DNA of 64,000 bases from Acanthaster planci (Eukaryota > Echinodermata > Asteroidea > Valvatida > Acanthasteridae): NCBI RefSeq assembly GCF_001949145.1, contig NW_019091652.1, forward strand, positions 27,410-91,409. The letters are read 5' to 3'. A program made the translations under genes and the position numbers. This document shows positions 47,337-58,939 of the stretch, piece after piece; positions within the stretch are counted from its first letter, which is position 1; each line of letters starts with the position of its first letter. A model generated the notes under the pieces. It searched no databases and had not been told where the DNA came from. It saw nothing but the letters and a program-made list of their open reading frames with translations.

Positions 47337-50300
47337 GAATCCTTCTATTTCTCTTTGAGTGTACCGGTATCGCACTTGTTGATGGATGGACTGACAATTA
47401 CTAACAAAACAGGTAAGGTATTTATTTATTCTGGAATCGTTGCTAAAGGCAGATCAACGCCCCTTCGCTGCCTTTTCTGATAAGAGCAAAAGTTCGGTGT
47501 TGTGGGGCAAAAAGCCAAGTAACAAGTGCAACCTCTGGGAGTTAGAGGATCTTTACTTCACATTCTCAACATATGCCCAGTGGCTCTCAGGCCCAATGGT
47601 GTTTAAGAATGAAAAGTTGGAGCCTGGTTTTCATATCGACGTAAGAAACACAGAGAGCAAAGCAATCAAGACGCAAACTGCAATGTGGACAGATGAAAAC
47701 ATGCCAAACGGAGGCGTCACCGACAACGCAGACGAACGCAAACCAGCCCGTGAACGTTCGGCAAAGTTGAGCCAGGTTTATCTGTGCCTTTTCTCTCCCC
47801 CTTTTATGGTAGTTTGTAATAGTCGTTTTTATTTAGCGTTTTCTTTATCTCCTTCCTTTTTATGAAGCGTCTTTGGGGTTGGGTGACAGGTGTTTTTGGT
47901 GTAACTGTTTTTGCAACTGTGTGGTTTTTTCTTTATATGTCTACTTATTCTACTATATTTTGTCATCATTGTGTTTTCTTGTATGCCCTGTACAATTGTA
48001 TATGGTCTGTAATAGGACCAGTAAACTGGGTATGATGTGCTACATTTATTCTGTCTTGAAATAGAAAACATTACCTTGTTTCTAAGTCATATGATTTCTC
48101 GAAGCATTATGAAAATGGTTCAAGATATCATGACTTTGATACAATCTAGAATGTCGCAAGAACTTCACATGCAGACTGGAAGGTTTAAAATGAAATCATT
48201 ACTTAGTATAGTGTGCGACAACCTGTTTCATCTCGTTTTCTCAAAGTATTGCTAACTAACCGTTATCAAAATTTGTTTCAGATTGTGTTAAGCAATTATG
48301 AACAGCACTACCGAAATTTTAGAGTCTTTTTTCCTGGTTCCCTTAGTGGAAACACTTTTCGCTTTACTATATACTTTACTTTACTATTTCACTTTACTCA
48401 TAATGGAAAACAAGGTGATCTGCTGTTAGCACTTGAAGCAGAAATGTAAGCCAACTTCTTTTACAAGACCACGAAATCACTTTTAATAAAGCATTTGTTT
48501 TAAGTGCGGGAACATTTTGCTCGTGTATCCATGATTATAATGACATAATGCATTGTCATTCCAATTTTTTATTACTTTGAATTTTATTATAACCTCTCAA
48601 ACTTTAAATTCAGGGGCCCACGGCTCGAAAACGGCGCACAGTGTTGTAGAGTGATTTTTTTAAATAACAGAAGACCATGACGGTGCACAGCAACGTTCCT
48701 GTAGCAACTTTACAAGTGCAGATGCGCGTACACTCTAAAAGTTTTAAAATATGTGAAAATGAGTCTTAAATCGCCAGAGCCACTTTTTTGAGTTATCGTT
48801 TGTATTGGAAAGAGCAAATTTTTTTTTTTGATGTGTCGCTTAGTTTGGCATCCTGACCAAAGTGGATACTGTGGGTTCCCATTGATTTACACAGTGCAAA
48901 ATTATTCTAAAGAACTTGTTACTCCAAATTGACTCTGGCGACTTGTGACTCATTTTCACAGAGTGGGTCACATATTACAAAAAAGGTTTTCTGAGGCTAC
49001 AGGCCTACATGTACTTGGTATAAAAAGTTGTTTCCCCTATTCATAGTGCCAGACACAACAAGCGCAAAACACAAGTTTCAGTCTTTTCTTTCCATAAATC
49101 TCGTAGCTCGGTTCGTTGCCTCTTAAGAAAGGATTTGTGAGGCTTGACCCATTGACATGCCACTGTCCTTCAGCAGTGATGTGGGCCTGTTTAGGTTTCG
49201 TACGGTGGCTGTTCTCCGCCAAGAAGACATTTACAGCGTTAGGCAAAAAAGCAAAAAACAAAAAAACATAGTCGGTCTATGGTCAGCGCGCGCGTCGATT
49301 TTGAACGTGCTCGTCATTTTTTCCCATTTTTTTCCTCCAAATTTTCAATCAGCGCACTCTATTTCCGCACCGCCTGAATGTTCTCGAGTCCCGGCTACAA
49401 GTCCACTAGTCAGAGGGGCAATTTGTTCCAAAGGAAGCACACTAATTCGTGGGTAGCTCGTACCCGGTGATAGATTCTTTTTACGACTGCATGATGTTAA
49501 TGTCGAACTTGAACACACTAGACCATGGTAGGTTACAAAGTTGCAGCCAGCTGATCAGCAACAATGGCGGCATGACGTGCGACGTGCCACTACTAGCCTT
49601 TGCTCTTTGATTAAATATGCCACTCATACCTGTGCCCTTTGCCAGTCTTAAAAAGCCAACCCCACCCCCCCCAAAAAAAACCCGCATCGCTGCGTAAATT
49701 CTGGAACTTTGGTCTGACCAGAGACCGAGTATTTGTTTTTTGGCCTTATAAAGCCGTAATACGGAGTTACAATTCCCTAAAACTAACGAAACGCTGATTT
49801 TCATTTACTGCTCGAAAAATGGAACTTTGACAATTTAAAGAGGCATTGAAAAGAAACCATTCTTTCCTCATTGTACAACACGTGACATAACCATCTTCCA
49901 TAAAAAAGGAAACAGGTTTCCCAATAATGGTTGAAAAATGTCCAAAACGTGGGCTTCCGCGAGTCCCTTTTTCGCCGATTTCAGAAATTCATTACGTATT
50001 AATGATAAGTCGGTGACCCCAAAACATCACGGGGAGATACAGCTGAGCTGTACACGGTGCATCTTCACCCTCGAGTCTCGTAGTAGAGGCATGCTCAAAA
50101 TGAAAAGTTTGCCTGCGGTTTCTGTCCACTACGTTGATTGTTCAATCCATCAAGTTTTAGTGCATAATTCCTTGTGTTTGTCATAAAATATAACATATCC
50201 CAGTCTTGTGCACTTTGTAGTTTCGGACAGGAATCTGGCACACTTAGACTTAGTTTTGACGTTTCCGCTGTGCAATAACGCGTTGACTAAGGTTAGATTT

Positions 50301-53300
50301 TAAACCTTTCCAGTTGTTGCCGATAATTTCAGAGAACTGCTTAGACAAATATCCAGCGTCTTCACTTTTACTAAAATAATCCAATTCGCGTTTATTTGTT
50401 TTTCTTCGACACACTGAAACATCTAGACTCGGCAAACAAGCACGCACGCGGGTTGCTGTCTTTTTCTAGAAGCTTCACATGTACACACATTACAATAAGG
50501 TAGCCTGCGATTCGGCCCAAGGCTCAGGTCTGGGTACTACTTGTCTCCTACGTTGATTTCTCCGTGGCGTGTGACTAGTCCGTTGCCATTGCACGTGTAT
50601 GTATTGCACGTGTATGCCACGCAAATTACACTTCTTTCTGCCTTTAATGTCTCGCACTCCTTCATTCCGGAACTAATCACACAATTATTTTGATTAGCTA
50701 AGAGTAAGATTTCATGTTTATGCATCTTAGAGATTACTGTATAATATTGTGCAATTTTCTGCACGTCATCAAAACTCCTCATTTTAATGTATTTGGGCCC
50801 CATCGATGCTAGCTTACATGTATCTTCATGCATGCCTGTCATCAACCCAACATAACCACAGAATTTGATCTCGCGTGTTTCCGAAATCGGCCCAGTTGGC
50901 GGGAAAGAACTTGAATTGCCTCTATCCTATTTCTCTCAAGTTCATTTTCGGCAGATAAATTCACTGTTTATGGGTTTTTGGCCAATCTACCTACAAAACC
51001 CTAAAGCCTTTGAAGCCTTTTTCGGTTGGGCTTTAAAGTAGATGTAAGTTTTTCCATCCCAGTTGTGAACAAATATATGTTCAGTGAATATTCTCATAAT
51101 CTTATTACGTTGTTTCTATACCTGCGCCGGTCCCGAGAAAATTATTTCCCGGGGTCTGAATGCAGTTTTCATGAATTTTCTTGAATTTACAAATTTCCAA
51201 ACCTTGGTGAATGTATTCAGACATCATGAAAGTATTTTGCCCCCGTCTGGATTTTCCAGAAACCTTACGTCTCCGTGCCCATGCTAAGCTGCCAAATGGG
51301 CCCACGGTTGTTGTGGACATTCGTTGGGCGTAAATAATTTTTCATCTCATTTTGTGACTGACCACTGAGCTGTGCCTTTTTGAAAATTTGCAAAGACGCT
51401 TTCCGACAACGAAAGTCGAATTGGGTGCCAGGTGTTTCCTGTTTGGGTATTACAGCTTTGCGGTGTACTTTTTTTGTGCCGACACTGTAAAAATGATTAA
51501 TAGTGGTTACCAGTACAGTATATAATTCTGAAATGGTATTCTGTGGTTGTTCTGACTGAAAATGACTATCCTTTCATCCATCAGATTTTGCCATATTCTT
51601 GGCTGGTCTAACCATCGCGGCATTTGTCTTGGAGAGTCTTAAGCGTATCAGTCGCAAATGTCTTCGCAAAGTTCCTAAACCCTCGCGGGTTGAGATAACT
51701 GGAGATGGTAACAGCACGCAGCTGAAGAGGTGTCGTTCAGATAAAGCCCCACTTATCAAATATATTGAAAACGAAGCTAAGACACAGGGGAAGGAGAAAG
51801 CATCCTTCCATGAGATAGATGAGAAAAATGGCAACATTCTAGTGGAGATGAAGGTCAACAACGAAACCAGCTGTTGTCCTGAGGAGTGTGGTGGTGCGAG
51901 GGAGGTAGAACAAGGAGACAATGAGACAGAAATCCTTGCCGACAGAGTAACTTGTTGCCAGGATGAACTAACTGAAGAGCAGGAAACAGCGCGCTTGGAG
52001 AAGATGTGGAAAAGCCTGTCACTGGAAGTGCTTAATGACCGATGGGCAATATTTCAGACGAAGTGTGGGGAACAGAAAGAAATCAAGGGCAGAGTTACTC
52101 GTGGTTACAGGTAAGGTGAAAGCTGATGGGTCTGTGTATTAGTCTAATTCCTCAATCAAATGATTGGCAACTTGCGGAATCCGGTAAAAGTTTATTTTCA
52201 AAGTCCTGTTCCTTGCCATTTTATTTCCTGTACAGTGTTCTATAGTTTGCGTCCCAAAATCAGGTGTTTTTTTGGCTCCTCTCACAGCTCAGAAGGGGGT
52301 GTTCATCCTACTCTCAAGAACTCGGTTATCCCATGCCATGATTTTTTTATTTCTAAACTTGGCATAGGCTTACATGTAAAGACACTCCTTATCAATACAA
52401 ATATGTCGTTTTAACTCGATCTTGTTATGGCTTTTTATGCTCATCGAGTTTTAAGGCCACCAGCGTGCCAGTCCGCTCGCCGGTCAGCGCGCATAAGCGC
52501 GGCAATGGAAAAGTACGCATTCTTGGCTTTCCTGTCCCAGGTAAATGGGACGTTTCAAAAATGACAGCAAAGAGTTAAATTTACAAAAAGTCCGCTAAAA
52601 AATAGCGAGAGGCAGACTCTGTCCTGGCCCTTTTAGCGTTAAATAACAACTTTGCTTCTGTGCATAAATGGCTCTCGAGATTCAATTTCCCCATCGAAAT
52701 ATTCTTGACAAAAAGTATAAATGATATCATCACAAGAAGTTTGATATAACATTTATATGGAATTCCATATCTGCCGTCGTCGTGCATCGCGTGTCGTGCG
52801 GGTGACGCACGACGCGCGATGGGCAGCAGATATGGAATTCCAAACATTTAGCGTATTAGCTTTTTTATCAGTTCTAACAATAGGAAGTTTAGAGTAACTT
52901 TCCAGAGAATATTTGTTTGGTTATTTTACAGTTTGTGATCGTAAACTGATTGATTTGGTCAACAGTTTGTGAGGTTTCCTATTTTGTTCACATTGACAGA
53001 GTGGTTTTTCATGTACTTCAGACATTGATCAACATGAGTGAAATAACCATTGCTTACGTACTTATGCTCATTGTCATGACGTACAACGCATGGTTCCTCA
53101 TCTGCATCGTGGGGGGTACTGGTCTTGGTTACCTGCTCTTGTCATCTGATCTTGAGACGCTCTACGCAGATTACGCAGAGGGCTACATCAAGCGCAAGGT
53201 GGCAGAGGAGGATGCAAGGCGAAAGACATGTCCTTCCACCTCAGGTCGGTGCCGAAAACCATCAAAAAAGAAGACACCATGGGTTCAGAAACAAGAGACA

Positions 53301-53309
53301 TATTGTTGA
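47337..53309 (+). CDS. CTR/SLC31-type copper transporter with long TM1-TM2 loop (5' exon missing)
   Basis: CTR proteins are trimeric, three-pass importers of Cu(I). Exons: 47337-47412, 51585-52110 and 53000-53309 (stop TGA); phases close exactly, giving 303 residues plus a missing N-terminus. Exon 1 reads ESFYFSLSVPVSHLLMDGLT, the stretch before TM1. Exon 2 starts with TM1 (FAIFLAGLTIAAFVLESLKR). Exon 3 holds VVFHVLQTL, TM2 with the MxxxM motif (MLIVMTYNAW) and TM3 with GxxxG (GGTGLGYLLL). These motifs are diagnostic. The TM1-TM2 loop is about 150 residues, charged and Cys-containing (ETSCCPEECGG, VTCCQDE), against about 45 in human CTR1. The C-terminus ends in Cys. The first intron is 4.2 kb. 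The upstream exon with the start codon and Met-rich ectodomain was not found. Confidence 0.85.
47440..47865 (+). other. Unexplained open frame inside the copper transporter intron
   Basis: About 140 codons without an ATG at the 5' end (the frame opens at TTG and continues upstream to the donor at 47412). It reads NLWELEDLYFTFSTYAQWLS, then a hydrophilic Lys/Glu/Asn-rich part with a GTAAGA donor at 47641. Composition looks coding, but no family is recognised and no partner exon was found. It could be an alternative exon, a relic, or chance. Confidence 0.25.
52758..52842. repeat. GC-rich hairpin in the last copper transporter intron
   Basis: GGAATTCCATATCTGC at the left is repeated as the reverse complement GCAGATATGGAATTCC at the right. 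Inner arms rich in CGTCGTGCG/CGCACGACG are also complementary with small bulges. About 85 bases in all, markedly more GC-rich than its surroundings. Confidence 0.75.
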
Positions 53310-56300
53310 AATTAGCCATGCGAACAGAACAAAAGAATGAATGAACCAACATTACGAATAACCATTCTTGTCAAAGCCAGCAGCCCAACAATAATCCCTA
53401 TCTCACGGAACGTTTTAACACGGCAATTAAAGCAAGGAGTATGTATGAGCCTTCGTCCAAAAGATCGGCTACAGCTCAATATGAAGCATTCAGTAGTAGC
53501 CGTAGCTACTTCCTTCTTCCATTGAATGCGGCGTATTAATGCCGATTTCTACCATGAGTTTCAAAAACCTCGTTAAAAGTCTTTGGCTGCAATCATTGGC
53601 TTAGTATGGGGCAAGAGGTTCACTACTCCCCCAATTTGTTGTCAGTGTCCTACTCCCCATGATTGCCCCTTTTTCACAACCGCCTTCACCCTTGACATTT
53701 ATTTTGTGTGAGTTTCAGGAATTTGACACTATGAAGAACGCCCCAATGCCTGAAACTGCGCCTTGAGCAGCACGCTATCTCCGCTTTTCGATTTTACGGA
53801 GATCAGGTGACCAGTGCAAAAATCTTGATGAATATCCTTCTTCACCCTCCTTTCCCGAATTAAAATGACCTTGCAACGCAATGAGTGCAGTATATTCGTT
53901 AGCTGTACATAATTCGGCATAAGGAAGTTGGTACCTTGGCTCAGTTCTATACATAAAATTGTCTCAAACCACAGAGAAAAAAAGTGATTACAGTTTTGTA
54001 GAAGATATCGCAACTAATTTTGTGCCCATCTTCAGTGTAAGAAATTATTCGACATTCCTTACTCACGCTTTCCCAGATAACTAAGGGTACTCTTGCTGGA
54101 TGTCATTTTGAGAAGACATGGTTAAGTGCATAGGTTTTTCTATTCAAATTGTGAACCCATAATTTACTTCATAATAATTTACTTCTTCTTAAGACGGATC
54201 ATACACCGTTGTATTGCTGTTTGCATACACAACAATGAGCAAACAAAGACAAGTGAATTCAGGCAAGCAAAATATCAAAACGTTAACAGTATATTGGTGC
54301 ATAAACCAATGTTATTAAGGTTTTCTTTCTTGGATGTCATCACAGTTTTTTGCTCACGAATGTGGAGATATACTCATTAGCATAAAAACCAAAGAACAAC
54401 AAAATATCCTTTCAAATATTTTAACAACCATAAAAACGATGTTTGTCGTGTTTAATTAACGTGCATTGTGTCTATGTATGTAAAATATAAGAAGAGTAAG
54501 ATGATTTCTAAGCAATTGTGTAGTAGGGTCCATCATAAATGTTTTCCAAAGAACCTTCACAAGTCTATAGACAAGTCCTTTCACAAGACTTGCAAAAAGT
54601 TCTTCCGCAAGACCAGTCAAAAGAGACGAGGATGAACAAGGACAAAAGAATGCTTTTGACACAGGTCATTTGAATAGCTTGTGGATTGACTTAAGACTAA
54701 ATGACTTGTGATGGCCTTACAGGACCTTGTGATGGACTCGAAGACAACACTAATGTTTAGATTCACAAGTTTTGATAAGGGCTCTTTTTGACGTTAAATT
54801 TAGGCACAATTGAGCTACAATTATCAAACTATTAAACTGAAAGTACTTGAGAAGAATACAGCATTTGTTGTAAATTCATTTGTTGAGACGAGCTTTACGC
54901 TTTGTTGAAGTATTTTATGCTTATTTAGATTCCAAACAAAACAAGATAAATTTGTACAGGTTACAGTTTTTTTAATTTAAGTTCCAACATACTTTGAAAG
55001 AAATACAAAATTGTAAATTAATTTAGTGTGGCAAGCTTTCGTACTGTGTGTGTTTATAAACTAAATGAATATTTGTAATATGTAAATACCTTTAGGTAGT
55101 AAACCTTTAGGTAGTGTATTGTCCGACTCAATTTAACTGGGTCAAGATTCTGGTGTTATCATGAAATTTAATGTCCGAAATAGAAGTGTTTTCGATAACC
55201 AACTTTTCCACTCTGTTTTTGAGTGAGACATTACTTTATTCGAAGAGTTTCTGTCCATTGCTAAATGTTAATATTTCATTACAGCCATATTTGTACATCT
55301 ATTAATCCCAGTAATTCCTTGACATTTTGGAAATATAACCACTGCGGTACATTCGTTTTTTACTTCAGCTTACTAATCAAATATTAAAAACAATGTAATA
55401 ATGCTATCGCTAGCGATACAAGTACAACTGAAGTAAAAAGAAAATTATTTGGCATCTTTAAGAACCGCTGTCTGTTTGGATGAATTCATGATTTTTCATA
55501 AAATGGAGGTGCATGGACTTTCTTTCCCATTGCTTTTCGTCTTATAGCCAAAGATTCCAAGAGGTATCTTTCTGCAGTGCCACCAGAGCTTTTCCTAGGG
55601 CTTGCTCGCCCACAATGCACCGACTCGATTTTATTTCAAAAGCTAATGGCGATTTACAATTGTTGTGTATATAGGCAACACCTAAAGAAGCCAGGACACG
55701 AAGATAATTATGTCGAACTACTAGCTGTATAAACATATGTATTAGTGACCACTTTTGAAATGACACTGAGTAAAGTTCATTATTTTTATATTACACCATT
55801 GAATAAAACAACTAACGCTGAGATTGACAAGGATTTCCTCCCAATCTTGCCGTTGATGCTTTTAATTTAAACCTCACTTGGTTGGCAGTGTTTGGACAAT
55901 GATTTAAGACCGTCTTCGCGCGTCGAACTCTGTGTTTGTCTTCCGCTCCATCACTCAAGGAAATTTGTGGAGATTTTCTTTCTGCTTTGTTTGAAGTCGC
56001 CCTGCATGCCCGACGTTGTCCCAAAGACGAGGCGCCTGCCCTTAGCAACAGGGGAGTTTCAAGAGTCCGGACCACTCTTTGTCTCAACCTAATTTAGTTC
56101 TTTCGATCAATTTATTTCCCACTTGACAGAATTGTGAATTTTTTTTGCGACAGATGCGTTCGCTACGTATGGGGATTTTTGAGTTGTGTCTATTTTTGTG
56201 TTGATCACTCCGACATACGATCAGTGAAAATGTGATGGACGGACCATCACAGTTGTGGTGGTTATTTAGACGGAAGTTCTAAAAAATAATAGGAGTCGAA

Positions 56301-57286
56301 TGGCTTCAAGTAAATTTAATCAGATTTGTAAACCTGGACTTTGTGTTCATTATCTAATGACATATCGGCTGGATTCTATCGGTGGGATGTATCCAATAAC
56401 TCCCACTACCATTGTAACTCGAGAAGCCAACCACATGGTATTGATCTTAGTCCGTGTACATATTTGCTGGCATACTTTAAGACACAAGAAGATATCTTAA
56501 TGAGGTATGGCCGTAGTCCCGCGGCAACACTCCTGTCTGCTCGTGTCTCTAGCGTTTGGTTGGTTGGAGACGGCACGCACTCATCTCGTGCGTGAATTTG
56601 TCCAGTGAATCACACAAGGCATTACCAGATGCGTATGCGCGAAACATCAGGACTACACACATTTCTCACAGGACTCCGAGCTTGTAAACTGTCTCCATCC
56701 ATCTGCTGTCCATTAAAAGAATTGTTCAGCAAATCTTGATCCTTTTTGGTGATGAGAACAGGAGTGGAAAATTTGCTAGTGGGAAGGAATTTGGAACTGC
56801 ATTGACTTCCACCAATTACAGGTACTGCTCCCCAATTGGTAACTCATTTTGTCGTTGGCTGCTTTTGGCGTCTGACGTTGAGCATCTGATGTTTCTTTAC
56901 AAATCATGGATACCTAACAATTTGTTGATAGGTACACTGAAAAAGTAAACTGATTCGTAAAACGAGAATCTGTCGCATGGAAATCAAGATGCTGATTATA
57001 TAAAAGGCGGTAGCTTACCCTTTCATCACAATGAATATGCTGTAATTGCTTGGTTCCTGACTCAGGCGATCGTAACTGTACTTCTGTGTCGATTCACGTA
57101 TTGGAAAGTGTCGCATTTATTGAAAGGTGTAATTTACAAGACGTAATGGAGGAGTTGTGAAATGACTGGAAGTCCGGTATTCGCCTCACAACTACGAATC
57201 GTGGACGAGATCGGCAATTAAACTATTCTTAAAAGACCATTTCTGAGTATAGCTATCAGTCGGAGTTTCGCTGTTCATCAACCATC
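53310..57286. other. Intergenic stretch, no gene supported
   Basis: It includes the copper transporter 3'UTR and the GPCR promoter/5'UTR. A 91-codon - frame at 55812-56087 and overlapping + frames at 56300-56595 show no motif, membrane segment or intron partner. The rest is AT-rich. Confidence 0.45.
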
Positions 57287-58405
57287 ATGGCCACAACTAT
57301 TGCCACAGTGTTGACGACTCTAGACTCCTCAATGACCACCGCTTCTTCGTCAGGTGACCCTCTTATCATGAGAGTTGCTTACGGTATCATCGGTACGGTA
57401 GGAATATTTAATAATGGTTTAGTCATCTATGTTCTAGTTCGGGTCTCACAGACGAGGCAAGTCATAAACATGTTCATCATCAACCAATCTGTAATTGACA
57501 TGTTCGCATCTTTAATGTTGATATTTTGCTATGTTCTACCTGTGGTACAGTTTCCAGCACCTGCTCTTTCTAAGGACTTTGGTCAATTTGTTTGCGTGTT
57601 CTGGTACTCTAAGTATCCATGTTGGGGCTCAATCTTGGCATCTACTGCTAACTTGATCTGCCTGACTATGGAGCGCTACCTGGCTGTTATTTCACCAATG
57701 AGATATCAAAAACTCTTCCGTTGGCCCCGCACTGTCTGTCTTGCTGTTGTGCCTTGGTTGTTGGGGTACGTGTATCAGACGTATTGGATCTTCATGCACT
57801 CCATCGATCCTAACACTGGAAGATGTGGTATTCGAACAAGCAAAGAGGTACAAGTTGCTGCTGGTGTTACGGCATTTGCACTCCAGTATTTCTTACCCCT
57901 TGCTTTGATGACATTTGTATATATCCGGATCGCGAAATCTCTGAACAACCGCGTGGAGCCGGTATTTGGTGAGCGTAGCCGTCCCAGTAGCACTACCCCG
58001 TCATTAATCGGTAACGCCTGGGTTCCTCCGTCTAATGATCGTAAAAAGAGCACGCTTCCCAACTATCGAGTCCGAGCCCGTCGAAACGTGATCAAGACTT
58101 TAATTTTCGTGAGCGTGGCTTTCTGTGTCTGTTGGTCGCCGAACCAGATCTGCTATCTGATCTTCAACCTTTGGCAGGACATTGACAAAACGAGTCCGAT
58201 GTTTCGCCTGACTATCATTCTTGCCTTCTGTAACATAATCGTCAACCCGTTCATTTACGCCTTCAAGTACCGTGTCTTTAAGCGTGGTCTTCTCAAGGTA
58301 ATACCTTGTTTGCAGTTAGTATGGCACAGTTCAACAGATACGTCATCTGCATCGATCCGTCAAGTTCAAAAAGCGACATGTTTCGCACAGACCCTTCGCG
58401 TTTAA
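57287..58405 (+). CDS. Class A (rhodopsin-like) G protein-coupled receptor, intronless
   Basis: A single-exon, 372-residue seven-membrane-segment receptor, probably for a peptide or small ligand. The N-terminus is short and Ser/Thr-rich. TM1 carries FNNGLVIYVL, TM2 NQSVIDMF (Asp71). Cys103 and Cys180 can form the usual ECL disulphide. The TM3 end has ERY (129-131), TM5 a proline (204), TM6 CWSP (282-285) and TM7 NPFIYAF (320-326). Intracellular loop 3 is basic and Ser-rich, and a cysteine at 341 could be palmitoylated. The start ATG has a good context (ATCATGG) and follows upstream stops. The peptide-receptor type is favoured by TM6/TM7 wording, but the ligand cannot be read. AATAAA lies at 59151. 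Confidence 0.93.
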   Translation: MATTIATVLTTLDSSMTTASSSGDPLIMRVAYGIIGTVGIFNNGLVIYVLVRVSQTRQVINMFIINQSVIDMFASLMLIFCYVLPVVQFPAPALSKDFGQFVCVFWYSKYPCWGSILASTANLICLTMERYLAVISPMRYQKLFRWPRTVCLAVVPWLLGYVYQTYWIFMHSIDPNTGRCGIRTSKEVQVAAGVTAFALQYFLPLALMTFVYIRIAKSLNNRVEPVFGERSRPSSTTPSLIGNAWVPPSNDRKKSTLPNYRVRARRNVIKTLIFVSVAFCVCWSPNQICYLIFNLWQDIDKTSPMFRLTIILAFCNIIVNPFIYAFKYRVFKRGLLKVIPCLQLVWHSSTDTSSASIRQVQKATCFAQTLRV

Positions 58406-58734
58406 GCAAAACTGTGAAATAGCAATGATTTTGCGCCGCTTATTTCTGTAGATATTACCTGAAGTTATTTAACACGCAGCTGTGCATATTACCAGGCCAA
58501 CTAGGAATCAGTCTTTCGATGACGAAGAACATGGCACAGAGTAATGCGATTTTAATCTAAGCTACATGTATATGTATGATCCGTTTTCCGTTGAATGGGA
58601 CCAGTAAAATGTTTTATGAATGCAAACTGCCCATCATATATGCCGTGTTGTGAAGATTTTGTTGTGCGAGCTTCGGAGTTTAAGTGCGAATTGAACATGG
58701 AAATCAAAGTGACTGTGCAATGCACACTTGCTAC

Positions 58735-58938
58735 TTTTGGTTGTAACATTGCTATTGGTTGTAACATTGCTTTTGGTTGTAACATTGCTTTTGGTTGTAA
58801 CATTAATTGCTTTTGGTTGTAACATTGCTTTTGGTTGTAACATTGCTTTTGGTTGTAACATTAATTGCTTTTGGTTGTAACATTGCTTTTGGTTGTAACA
58901 TTGCTTTTGGTTGTAACATTGCTTTTGGTTGTAACATT
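58735..58938. repeat. 18-bp minisatellite downstream of the GPCR
   Basis: About eleven copies of TTTTGGTTGTAACATTGC, two of them with a 3-base expansion (AACATTAATTGC). It lies 330 bases after the GPCR stop codon and may be in its 3'UTR, because the next AATAAA is at 59151. Frames on both strands here are repeat artefacts. Confidence 0.9.
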
Positions 58939-58939
58939 G

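Noticed and set aside
47440-47650. Exon of the copper transporter
   Set aside because: Its best donor is phase 0, whereas exon 51585 needs phase 1; the exon ending at 47412 fits exactly instead.
51574-51921. 115-codon - strand frame
   Set aside because: Antisense shadow of the copper transporter exon 51585-52110.
55812-56087. 91-codon - strand Arg-rich frame
   Set aside because: No motif, no intron partner, composition not convincing.
58552-58861. Frames with repeated MLQPKA or CNIAFG peptides
   Set aside because: Translation of the 18-bp minisatellite.
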